From NCBI GenBank assembly GCA_946885925.1, contig CAMPHP010000318.1, positions 1 through 5,102 of the forward strand: DNA of 5,102 nucleotides. The letters are read 5' to 3'. Made by a program: the position numbers and the translations under genes. Source of the DNA: an uncultured Litorilinea sp. (GTDB lineage Bacteria; Chloroflexota; Anaerolineae; Caldilineales; Caldilineaceae). Positions within the stretch are counted from its first letter, which is position 1, and each line of letters begins with the position of its first letter. Positions 1-5,102 of the stretch are shown piece by piece. The notes under the pieces are model-generated. The model was given only the letters and a program-made list of their open reading frames with translations, was not told where the DNA came from and made no database searches.

Positions 1-342
1 CCCGCGGAGCCGGTCTTTCGGGCTGCCGACTTGGGAGATAGGTTGGCGCTGGATGTTGTTGCCCATCATGCAACGGTGCTGGGGATTGCCTTTGCCAACT
101 TGATCAACCTCTTTAACCCGGAGCTAATCATTTTGGGTGGGCCAGTGGGACAGGGCAGTCAAATCCTGCTCGAACCACTACGCGCCGAAGTGCAGCGGCG
201 AGCGATGGCTTATCCACTATCAGTTGTACAAATTGAGGCAAGCACCTTAGGAAATGATGCTGATGCCATTGGTGCAGCCGTCTTGGTACTCCAACAGGCC
301 AGCGAAATACTTTTCACCCAAGACACTGCAAATCTCATCTGA
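1..342 (+). CDS. ROK-family protein (sugar kinase or ROK repressor), C-terminal part only
   Basis: This is the last 113 residues of a gene that begins before the window; the reading frame is open from base 1 and ends in TGA. The visible part matches the C-terminal lobe of ROK proteins: a helix ending in NLINLFNPE (residues 33-41), then the strand-turn IILGGPVG (43-50), the glycine pair that in this fold contacts the nucleotide phosphates, and LGNDADAIGAA (83-93), the typical end of the domain. ROK proteins are either cytoplasmic ATP-dependent hexose kinases (glucokinase, N-acetylglucosamine or N-acetylmannosamine kinase) or NagC/XylR-type repressors with an N-terminal helix-turn-helix. The features that separate these (DxGxT motif, zinc-binding CxCGxxGC, HTH) lie in the missing N-terminal part, so the specific function cannot be assigned. 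The gene converges on xpt and is not part of the minus-strand operon. An in-frame TTG at base 31 lies inside the conserved domain and is not the true start. Confidence 0.88.
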   Translation, partial: PAEPVFRAADLGDRLALDVVAHHATVLGIAFANLINLFNPELIILGGPVGQGSQILLEPLRAEVQRRAMAYPLSVVQIEASTLGNDADAIGAAVLVLQQASEILFTQDTANLI

Positions 343-356
343 TTGGGCGAACGTCC

Positions 357-947
357 CTACCAGGGCTCATCCCGCACCACAATCTCTTCACCCTCCATAC
401 TGTCGATAATCGCCAGCGAGATAACCGGCACATTGAGCGGAGCAAGCAGCGCACGCCCTCCTTCAAAGCTCTTTTCCACCAGACAGCCGATACCACAGAG
501 AGTAGCATCGCACTGGCTGATCAATTCGGCCAATGCAGCAATGGTTTTACCTGAAGCCAGAAAGTCATCGATCAACAGTACCCGATCTTCAGGCTTAAGA
601 TATTCAGGGGAGACAATCAACTCGACAGTACCGCCTTTGGTGTGGCTGGGTGCTTCAGCTTTGTAAACGCCTGTTGCCATCGTAACCGGACGAGTTTTGC
701 GTGCATAGATCACAGGCACACCCAATACAATTCCGGTAGTAAGCGCAGGCGCAATACCGCTGACTTCGGCAGTGATAACTTTCGTGACCTCAGTAACGCC
801 AGCCTCACAAAAACGGCGCGCAAATTCGCGCCCCATCTCTAGCGTCAGTTCGGGATCGAGTTGATGATTAATGAAACCATCAACCTTCAAAATTCCTTTC
901 CCCAGGTTGCGCCCTTCACGCCGGATACGGTCAATCAATGCTTGCAT
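357..947 (-). CDS. xpt: xanthine phosphoribosyltransferase
   Basis: Cytoplasmic purine-salvage enzyme that converts xanthine plus PRPP to XMP and pyrophosphate, feeding GMP synthesis. The 196 residues match the family's usual length of about 190-195. Visible landmarks are an N-terminal ILKVDGFINHQLDP (residues 19-32) typical of Xpt, EVSGIAPA (61-68), ARKTRP (82-87) in the hood/catalytic loop region, the PRPP-binding signature VLLIDDFLASGKT (123-135) with the acidic pair D127-D128, and VEKSFEGGR (157-165) near the purine site. The Xpt-specific N-terminus and the EKSF segment favour Xpt over adenine phosphoribosyltransferase, although both belong to the type I PRTase fold. The ATG start fits the family N-terminus; upstream on the minus strand there is only a modest purine-rich ribosome site (AAAGAAG, 3 nt from ATG) and a GAGG farther away. 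It is preceded by an 86-bp AT-rich gap and is probably transcribed from its own promoter. No purine riboswitch is visible. Confidence 0.93.
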   Translation of the reverse strand: MQALIDRIRREGRNLGKGILKVDGFINHQLDPELTLEMGREFARRFCEAGVTEVTKVITAEVSGIAPALTTGIVLGVPVIYARKTRPVTMATGVYKAEAPSHTKGGTVELIVSPEYLKPEDRVLLIDDFLASGKTIAALAELISQCDATLCGIGCLVEKSFEGGRALLAPLNVPVISLAIIDSMEGEEIVVRDEPW

Positions 948-964
948 AAACTTCTTTGGTCCTC

Positions 965-994
965 GTCAATAAAATACAAGTCAATAAAGTATAA
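965..994. repeat. two tandem 15-bp direct repeats upstream of xpt
   Basis: The unit GTCAATAAAATACAA (965-979) is followed immediately by GTCAATAAAGTATAA (980-994). They are identical at 13 of 15 positions, with both differences being transitions. On the minus strand this reads as two head-to-tail TTATTGAC-containing units lying 18 to 47 nt before the xpt start codon. The second unit contains the candidate -10 hexamer. The placement would suit a direct-repeat operator for a transcription factor, but in such AT-rich DNA it could also be a simple slippage duplication. The repeat itself is seen directly; any function is inference. Confidence 0.6.
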
Positions 995-1013
995 AATCAA
1001 AAAGACAAATCAA
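988..1013 (-). promoter_or_regulatory. candidate sigma-70-type promoter for xpt
   Basis: On the minus strand, TATACT (988-993) matches the -10 consensus at five of six positions, and TTGATT (1008-1013) matches -35 at four of six, but the spacer is only 14 nt, shorter than the preferred 16-18. A different combination (TTGATT with TATTTT, spacer 18) is also possible just downstream. Initiation from TATACT would give an untranslated leader of roughly 30-35 nt, too short for a purine riboswitch. The AT-rich context and gap size support a promoter here; the exact elements are uncertain. Confidence 0.35.
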
Positions 1014-1033
1014 ACCAAGTGAATCGATTGGGG

Positions 1034-2254
1034 CTAGGTGAGCGCCTCAATCCGCGCTGCGGCAGCAGGCACACCACCCAGATCATGAAATTCGGCCTGC
1101 AGCGCAACAGCCTGCACACGCAACGGCGAACGGTCGGGCAAAGCTTGCGCCAGCATCTCTACCAACAGCGGGATGGTTACTTGCTTGGCAGGCACATAAT
1201 GGCCCACGCCGCTACGCATGATCCCCTGTGCTTGGCGCATCTGGTCGGCAGCATGGGGCACGACAATCTGTGGCACCGCGTGAGTCACCAATGCATGGGT
1301 CGTGCCTGCACCGCCATGATGAATTGCCGCGGCGACATGGGGCAGTGTCCTGGCAAAGTCCAGATGGGGGCGCAGTTGTGCACTCTTGGGCAAGCGAGAT
1401 CGCATACCTTGCACCCATTCAGTTTCCAGCGGCACGCCCAGTGCCAACAAAGGCAAACAGCCCATCTGGTCGGCAGCATGGGCCGCAGCGAGAAAAAAGT
1501 TAGGGTCAGCATTAAAGCTAGTGCCCAGCGTGATCAAAATCCAGGGGGCATCATCCGGTGATGGCAAGGTCGGATCAGGCTGGACAGCCGCGCCATATGA
1601 CGCAGGGCGCAGCCCTCCCACATGCACAGTCTGGTCCGCGACTGCCATCCCCGCAAACCAGCTTGGACTCCAATAGGTAATGTGGAGCAAGGGTGAACGA
1701 AGTGCCGGGGGGCCTTCCGTTGCCCAATTTGTGCCGGTGAGTTCAAAGTGTGACAGCAACTCGTCAAGCCGTTGGCGCGCGACACCAACCATTGTGTCTG
1801 CACCAGGTACAGATTGCGAAAGGGGAGCAGGCCAACCCATTACTACCAGCGGCACATTAATCATCTCTGCAACCAACCCGGCAGCGGCAGTAAACATCTC
1901 GCTCAGGATGAGGTCTGGCTGGAATTGGCGAGCCAGTGCGTGCAACTCGCACGTTGCCGCGCTGACCCGATCCACCGCCAGCCATTGATCCAGCGCTCGG
2001 ATTTGCTTTTGTTCCTGAATACTTTGAGGGGTCGCGCCGCGACTTGGCGCAAGCGGAGGAGGTGGGGGCCATCGCCACCCTGTCTCTGCGAGGCTGTGAA
2101 AGGCTACTTGTGCGCGCTTTACCTGCTCGGCAACGGCAGCACCACTGGCCCACAAAACTGTGTGCCCACGTCGTGATAATTCTGCCGCGGTAGGGAGATA
2201 GCCGCCCCAGTCCAGATGACCAGGAAGTTGGGCGGAAATACAGAGAATACGCAT
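1034..2254 (-). CDS. GT1-family glycosyltransferase (MGT/glycopeptide-type, nucleotide-sugar dependent)
   Basis: The 406-residue product has the two-domain GT-B layout of the UDP-glycosyltransferase superfamily: an N-terminal acceptor domain starting MRILCISAQLPGH with RRGHTVLWASG (residues 28-38), and a C-terminal donor domain with ITLGTS followed by HHGGAGTTH (312-320) and VPHAADQMRQA (332-342). The HHGGAGT and DQ motifs bind the sugar nucleotide in macrolide, glycopeptide and sterol glucosyltransferases. Such enzymes are usually cytosolic or membrane-peripheral and transfer one sugar to a small lipophilic acceptor; no signal peptide or membrane helix is evident. Acceptor and donor cannot be predicted. 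Oddities: the segment between G12-H13 and P21 is longer than the usual GHxxP spacing, there are five consecutive prolines (63-67), and HAADQM occurs twice (259-264 and 334-339) because of a 20-bp DNA repeat. It starts 11 nt after the ribF stop with no strong Shine-Dalgarno sequence, so it is probably co-transcribed with and translationally dependent on ribF. Confidence 0.87.
   Translation of the reverse strand: MRILCISAQLPGHLDWGGYLPTAAELSRRGHTVLWASGAAVAEQVKRAQVAFHSLAETGWRWPPPPPLAPSRGATPQSIQEQKQIRALDQWLAVDRVSAATCELHALARQFQPDLILSEMFTAAAGLVAEMINVPLVVMGWPAPLSQSVPGADTMVGVARQRLDELLSHFELTGTNWATEGPPALRSPLLHITYWSPSWFAGMAVADQTVHVGGLRPASYGAAVQPDPTLPSPDDAPWILITLGTSFNADPNFFLAAAHAADQMGCLPLLALGVPLETEWVQGMRSRLPKSAQLRPHLDFARTLPHVAAAIHHGGAGTTHALVTHAVPQIVVPHAADQMRQAQGIMRSGVGHYVPAKQVTIPLLVEMLAQALPDRSPLRVQAVALQAEFHDLGGVPAAAARIEALT
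1238..1257. repeat. 20-bp direct repeat, copy 1 (within the glycosyltransferase gene)
   Basis: CATCTGGTCGGCAGCATGGG here is identical to bases 1463-1482. Read on the minus strand it encodes HAADQM at residues 334-339, the expected donor-site DQ motif of the GT1 family. The two copies are 225 bp apart, exactly 75 codons, so they lie in the same frame. Confidence 0.85.
1463..1482. repeat. 20-bp direct repeat, copy 2 (within the glycosyltransferase gene)
   Basis: Identical to bases 1238-1257 over 20 bases; the match ends at both sides (flanking bases differ). It encodes HAADQM at residues 259-264, in the helix after the ITLGTS strand, where GT1 proteins usually carry a variable alanine-rich helix and not a DQ motif. 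Confidence 0.85.
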
Positions 2255-2265
2255 GGTGCCGCGAG

Positions 2266-3303
2266 CTAGCTGTCCTGGTGAAAAAACGGCTGGACTACAG
2301 CCACAGGCAGCGGCAAGATCTCACGCGCCTGTGCAATATCAGCGTGGATCTGTGCAACTAACTCGGCTAGGCCATTAAAGCGCTGCTCGCCACGTAACCG
2401 CGCCACAAACTCCACGGTCACGGTCTGCCCATAGAGATTGTCACTTTCGCCTGGTTGCGGAAAATCCAGCAAATGAGTCTCAAAGCGATGTTCAGTACCA
2501 CCCACCGTGGGGCGCACACCCAAGTTGGTTACGCTATTAAAGACAGCCAGTTCACCCGTTTGACCGTTCCGATACTCATGCAAATAGGTACGCGTTGCAT
2601 AGACCCCATCTGCGGGCCACAATTTATCAGCAGGCAGCTGCAGATTGGCGGTAGGAATGCCAATCTGCCGCCCGCGCTGGTCACCCTGGATGACTACGCC
2701 TGTTGCATGGTAAGGTCGCCCCAACAGTGCCGCCGCCGCCTCAACATCCCCCTCGTTCAGCAACGTGCGAATGGCACTACTACGAACTGGCTGCTGCTCC
2801 CAGGCTACCTGTTCAACCACATGGATCGAATAGCCCAATGTTGTCCCCAGCGCATCCAACACGGTAAGATTGCCGCTGCGGTTGCGCCCCAGGGCAAAAT
2901 CTGGCCCAACGACCATCGCACGCATGTTAAGCCGTGTCACTAAAAGTTCCATGAACTCGGCAGGCTCTAGCGCAGCCAATTCTCGTGTAAAAGGCTGGAT
3001 AATCCCCAGGTCAATGCCCAGTGGTTGGATCAGACGCAGCCGTTCCATTGGCGTCGTCAGCAAGAGATGAGGCTGGTCAGGGCGCAGTACCGCGAACGGA
3101 TGCGGGTCAAAGGTAAGCATTGCACTGGCCGCGTCCAATTGCGCTGCCACCCGTTGCAGTTCCCCTAAAAGCGCTTGGTGCCCCCTGTGGATACCATCAA
3201 AGTTGCCAATGGTCAACACGGTCGGGCGAGTTAGTTGAAAAGTAGAGAGGTCAGAATAGATCTGCATATTGCCTGCATCAGTGTTATCGAGCATTGACAT
3301 CAA
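2266..3303 (-). CDS. ribF: bifunctional riboflavin kinase / FMN adenylyltransferase
   Basis: Cytoplasmic enzyme that phosphorylates riboflavin to FMN and then adenylates FMN to FAD. With 345 residues it is slightly longer than the usual 305-330. The N-terminal adenylyltransferase domain shows [12 protein letters not shown] (31-42, nucleotidyltransferase motif), TFDPHP (64-69), GPDFALG (133-139) and SSAIR (175-179). The C-terminal flavokinase domain shows [12 protein letters not shown] (210-221), NLGVRPT (260-266) and E275 in ETHLLDF, at the position of the catalytic glutamate. All key elements of both activities appear intact. The start is ambiguous: the frame allows TTG at 3303, ATG at 3300, ATG at 3294 and ATG at 3267. 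The last gives MQIYSDL, which best resembles typical RibF N-termini and has GCAGG a few bases upstream, so the true protein may be 12 residues shorter. It lies 15 nt after truB with no room for an FMN riboswitch. Confidence 0.95.
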   Translation of the reverse strand: MMSMLDNTDAGNMQIYSDLSTFQLTRPTVLTIGNFDGIHRGHQALLGELQRVAAQLDAASAMLTFDPHPFAVLRPDQPHLLLTTPMERLRLIQPLGIDLGIIQPFTRELAALEPAEFMELLVTRLNMRAMVVGPDFALGRNRSGNLTVLDALGTTLGYSIHVVEQVAWEQQPVRSSAIRTLLNEGDVEAAAALLGRPYHATGVVIQGDQRGRQIGIPTANLQLPADKLWPADGVYATRTYLHEYRNGQTGELAVFNSVTNLGVRPTVGGTEHRFETHLLDFPQPGESDNLYGQTVTVEFVARLRGEQRFNGLAELVAQIHADIAQAREILPLPVAVVQPFFHQDS

Positions 3304-3318
3304 ACATCAATTTTGCAA

Positions 3319-4290
3319 CTAGCCAATTGCTAGCCATTTTTCGGCTTTCCACAACTGCGTGCTGCCCTGGCTCTCTAGGCAACGCACAATTCCCAATGCG
3401 GCACCTGCCGCAGATTGCGCCAGCGCCAGGTCACTCACGCAGTTGCTCTCTGTCGCCTTAATGAGTACCCGCTGCCCCTGGCTCAACCGCAAGGCGGTAT
3501 GTTCATCTACTGTCAAGCAAGGTAGCCCCAGCCCCACACCCAGCGGCAAAAGCAACCGCGCAAAGGTGCCAGCTTCGACTGCCGCCTCAATCTCCGGTAA
3601 GGTGTGTGCGTCGTCAAGATCAAAATCACCCGCCGCGGTACGTCGCAATTCAGCGAGATGGGCGACAGTTCCGAGCGCACGCCCCAGGTCATGGGCAAGG
3701 CTGCGAATGTAAGTACCCGCAGAACAAACGATATCAAGCGTAATCGTCGTTGCTGTGCGCTCGACCAAGTTTAGTTGGCGGATTGTCACCGGGCGGGCGG
3801 CAACAGTGACCTCCTCACCCCGGCGCGCCTTGGCATAGAGCGCCTCACCCTCTTGCTTGAGCGCCGAATAGATGGGTGGTGTCTGCATAATGTCACCGCG
3901 AAAACGTGCTAACGCCGCTTCGATTTGCTGGTTGTTCAAAGGCGGCACAGGAGCCTCTTCGACAACTTGCCCGGTGGCATCATAGCTGTCTGTTGCCCTG
4001 CCCAATGCGACCAGCGCACGATAGCGCTTGTCGTGACCCTGGTAATATTCTACCAGGCGCGTGGCTTGACCCAAGCAAAGAATAAGCACACCACTCGCCA
4101 TCGGGTCCAATGTGCCTGTATGCCCAATACGCCGCTGCCCGCTCCAGCGACGCATGCGCGCCACAATATCATGGCTTGTCCATAGACGCGCATCTGGATT
4201 CGCTGGGTCAAACCCTGGTTTATCTACCACGAGCAAGCCATGCAGATCGCGTTGTGGCTCGTTTGATTTAGCTGGCGAATTAGATAGCAT
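3319..4290 (-). CDS. truB: tRNA pseudouridine-55 synthase
   Basis: Isomerises uridine 55 in the T-loop of nearly all tRNAs to pseudouridine and can aid tRNA folding. The 323 residues are within the normal range. Landmarks: GLLVVDKP (18-25), TSHDIV (38-43), GHTGTLDPMASGVL (56-69) with catalytic D62, the conserved tyrosine in HDKRY (Y91), PPIYSALKQEGEALYAKAR (139-157), CSAGTYIRSLAHDLG (190-204) and LRRTAAGDF (216-224), followed by a C-terminal region of TruB-C/PUA type. Unusual: twelve residues (26-37) separate DKP from TSHD where most TruB proteins have about three, and there is a 15-residue polar N-terminal extension. The ATG overlaps the end of the nrnA-like gene by 11 nt, which indicates translational coupling; the next gene, ribF, follows after 15 nt. 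Confidence 0.96.
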   Translation of the reverse strand: MLSNSPAKSNEPQRDLHGLLVVDKPGFDPANPDARLWTSHDIVARMRRWSGQRRIGHTGTLDPMASGVLILCLGQATRLVEYYQGHDKRYRALVALGRATDSYDATGQVVEEAPVPPLNNQQIEAALARFRGDIMQTPPIYSALKQEGEALYAKARRGEEVTVAARPVTIRQLNLVERTATTITLDIVCSAGTYIRSLAHDLGRALGTVAHLAELRRTAAGDFDLDDAHTLPEIEAAVEAGTFARLLLPLGVGLGLPCLTVDEHTALRLSQGQRVLIKATESNCVSDLALAQSAAGAALGIVRCLESQGSTQLWKAEKWLAIG

Positions 4291-5102
4291 GGAACAATTG
4301 CGCCGTCTGCTCCTGATACGCCTGTTTCATCAGCCGGATCACTTCCGGCACAACCTCGACCAACGTGCCGGGGATCGTACAACCCGCGGCAGCAGGATGA
4401 CCACCACCGCCCAAACTCAAGGCCAACTCTGCCACATTGTAGCCTGGTTTGGCGCGAAAGCTACATTCTACAGTGATCAGACCAGCTTCTTGCTTTTCCA
4501 CAAAGACCGCGCTCATGGCGGCTTCGTCGGCTGTCACCAAATAGCTGCTCAAACCAGTGTCGCCCACAGGCAAGCCAACCTGCTCAAAGACTAGCTCGTT
4601 CGCCGCTGCCCAAATCACACCATCTTCTAGCTGGATCGTAGGCAGGATCAAACTCCAAAGTTTTACCATGGCAAAAGGTTGGCTGTTGACCGTACGTTGG
4701 GTGATGGTGGTGAGGCTGGCACCGGCATGCATCAGGCGTTGGGCCACTTCCAATACCTCGACAGTAGTATTGCTTGTGCGGAAGCCGCGCGTATCCGTCA
4801 CCAGTCCCGTCAGCAAACACTCGCTCATCTCACTATCCAACGATACGCCTAGCGCATCGGCAAGATAGACCACCATCTGAGCGGTGGCAGCACACAGAGG
4901 CTCAACCCAGTTCACTGTACCAAAATAGGTATTCGTGATGTGATGGTCAATCACAAGCAGAGGCACCTGCCCATGAACCGCAGGGTTATAGGCATTGCCC
5001 ATGCGATCGGCGCTAGAGGTATCCAGGCTAATCACAGCATCAAAGGGATGTTCTTGCACCAGCGCGCGATAATCGTCATCTTGGGCAGTAAGTATCTTGT
5101 CA
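4280..5102 (-). CDS. nrnA: DHH/DHHA1 phosphoesterase, NrnA-like (nanoRNase / pAp phosphatase), 5' end missing
   Basis: The frame is open to the right edge of the window; 273 residues are visible, and compared with about 310-330 for the family some 50 N-terminal residues are missing, including the first metal-binding motif. Visible motifs (numbered from the first full codon) are VISLDTSSADRMG (23-35, motif II aspartate D27), VIDHH (50-54, the DHH signature), GLVTDTRGFRTSNTT (99-113, motif IV aspartate D103), and, in the C-terminal DHHA1 domain, GGGGHPAAAG (231-240), which binds substrate. Family members are Mn2+-dependent cytoplasmic enzymes that degrade 2-5-nt RNAs and/or dephosphorylate 3'-phosphoadenosine 5'-phosphate. 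Position directly upstream of truB-ribF is the classic location for this gene and supports the assignment. A GTG at 5059 is in frame but lies just before motif II, so it is not the start. Which activity dominates cannot be told from sequence. Confidence 0.92.
   Translation of the reverse strand, partial: DKILTAQDDDYRALVQEHPFDAVISLDTSSADRMGNAYNPAVHGQVPLLVIDHHITNTYFGTVNWVEPLCAATAQMVVYLADALGVSLDSEMSECLLTGLVTDTRGFRTSNTTVEVLEVAQRLMHAGASLTTITQRTVNSQPFAMVKLWSLILPTIQLEDGVIWAAANELVFEQVGLPVGDTGLSSYLVTADEAAMSAVFVEKQEAGLITVECSFRAKPGYNVAELALSLGGGGHPAAAGCTIPGTLVEVVPEVIRLMKQAYQEQTAQLFHAI

Larger units (their letters stand above)
948..1033. other. AT-rich intergenic region upstream of xpt
   Basis: This is the only sizeable gap between genes in the window. 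It separates the stop codon of the glycosyltransferase gene from the xpt start. Its central part (about 965-1015) is far richer in A+T than the flanking coding DNA. It contains a tandem 15-bp repeat and a candidate promoter, both listed separately. I see no strong GC-rich hairpin followed by a T run that would act as an intrinsic terminator for the upstream operon; the best candidate is a CCAA...TTGG pair of only 4 bp ahead of T-rich sequence. Confidence 0.8.

Noticed and set aside
343..366. Bidirectional terminator between the ROK gene and xpt
   Set aside because: Only short imperfect pairings are visible (GGG...CCC and CCCT-ACC-AGGG), with no T run on either strand.
965..994. CRISPR-like repeat array
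   Set aside because: Only two 15-bp units directly adjacent with no spacers and no cas genes.
948..1033. Purine riboswitch upstream of xpt
   Set aside because: The conserved purine-aptamer core sequences are absent and the probable leader is only about 35 nt long.
1019..1561. Long plus-strand open frame (180 codons) opposite the glycosyltransferase gene
   Set aside because: It is antisense to a gene with clear family motifs; its composition (rich in His, Gln, Arg, Cys) is that of a shadow frame and it has no recognisable domain.
2455..2943. Plus-strand open frame (162 codons) opposite ribF
   Set aside because: Fully inside the well-supported ribF gene on the other strand and without recognisable motifs.
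3304..3318. FMN riboswitch before ribF
   Set aside because: Only 15 nt separate truB and ribF, far too short for the aptamer.
3319..3333. Hairpin CTAGC-CAATT-GCTAG at the end of truB
   Set aside because: A 5-bp stem inside the last codons with no adjacent T run; probably coincidental and not a terminator, given the closely spaced ribF.
4112..4594. Plus-strand open frame (160 codons) opposite truB and the nrnA-like gene
   Set aside because: Spans the junction of two real minus-strand genes and has no domain signature; a shadow of their codon bias.

Overview
The window looks like an ordinary bacterial chromosome segment of moderate G+C content. I suspect Chloroflexota, judging only from the style of the TruB, RibF and NrnA proteins (for example the expanded DKP...TSHD region of TruB). 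That is an impression without a database search. There is no sign of phage, transposon, CRISPR or plasmid functions.

Layout: the first 342 bases are the 3' end of a plus-strand ROK-family gene (sugar kinase or repressor). Everything else is coded on the minus strand. In the direction of transcription (right to left) these genes are: the 5'-truncated nrnA-like DHH/DHHA1 phosphoesterase (4280-5102), truB (3319-4290), ribF (2266-3303), a GT1-type glycosyltransferase (1034-2254), an 86-bp AT-rich gap, and xpt (357-947). The ROK gene and xpt converge with 14 bp between their stop codons.

The first four minus-strand genes are packed with an 11-nt overlap and then gaps of 15 and 11 nt, so they probably form one transcript. 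nrnA-truB-ribF is a conserved bacterial housekeeping neighbourhood, often next to rbfA/infB upstream and rpsO downstream. It combines nanoRNA/pAp turnover, tRNA pseudouridine-55 formation and FMN/FAD synthesis. Here a glycosyltransferase resembling natural-product enzymes follows ribF directly. xpt (xanthine salvage) has its own AT-rich upstream region with a plausible -10 element and a 15-bp tandem repeat, so it is probably a separate transcription unit, perhaps with some readthrough.

The points most worth a second look are a 20-bp exact in-frame direct repeat inside the glycosyltransferase gene that duplicates the HAADQM peptide, the glycosyltransferase in the position after ribF, the tandem repeat upstream of xpt, and the roughly nine-residue expansion in TruB motif I. 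I found no convincing new system; most of the window is core metabolism.
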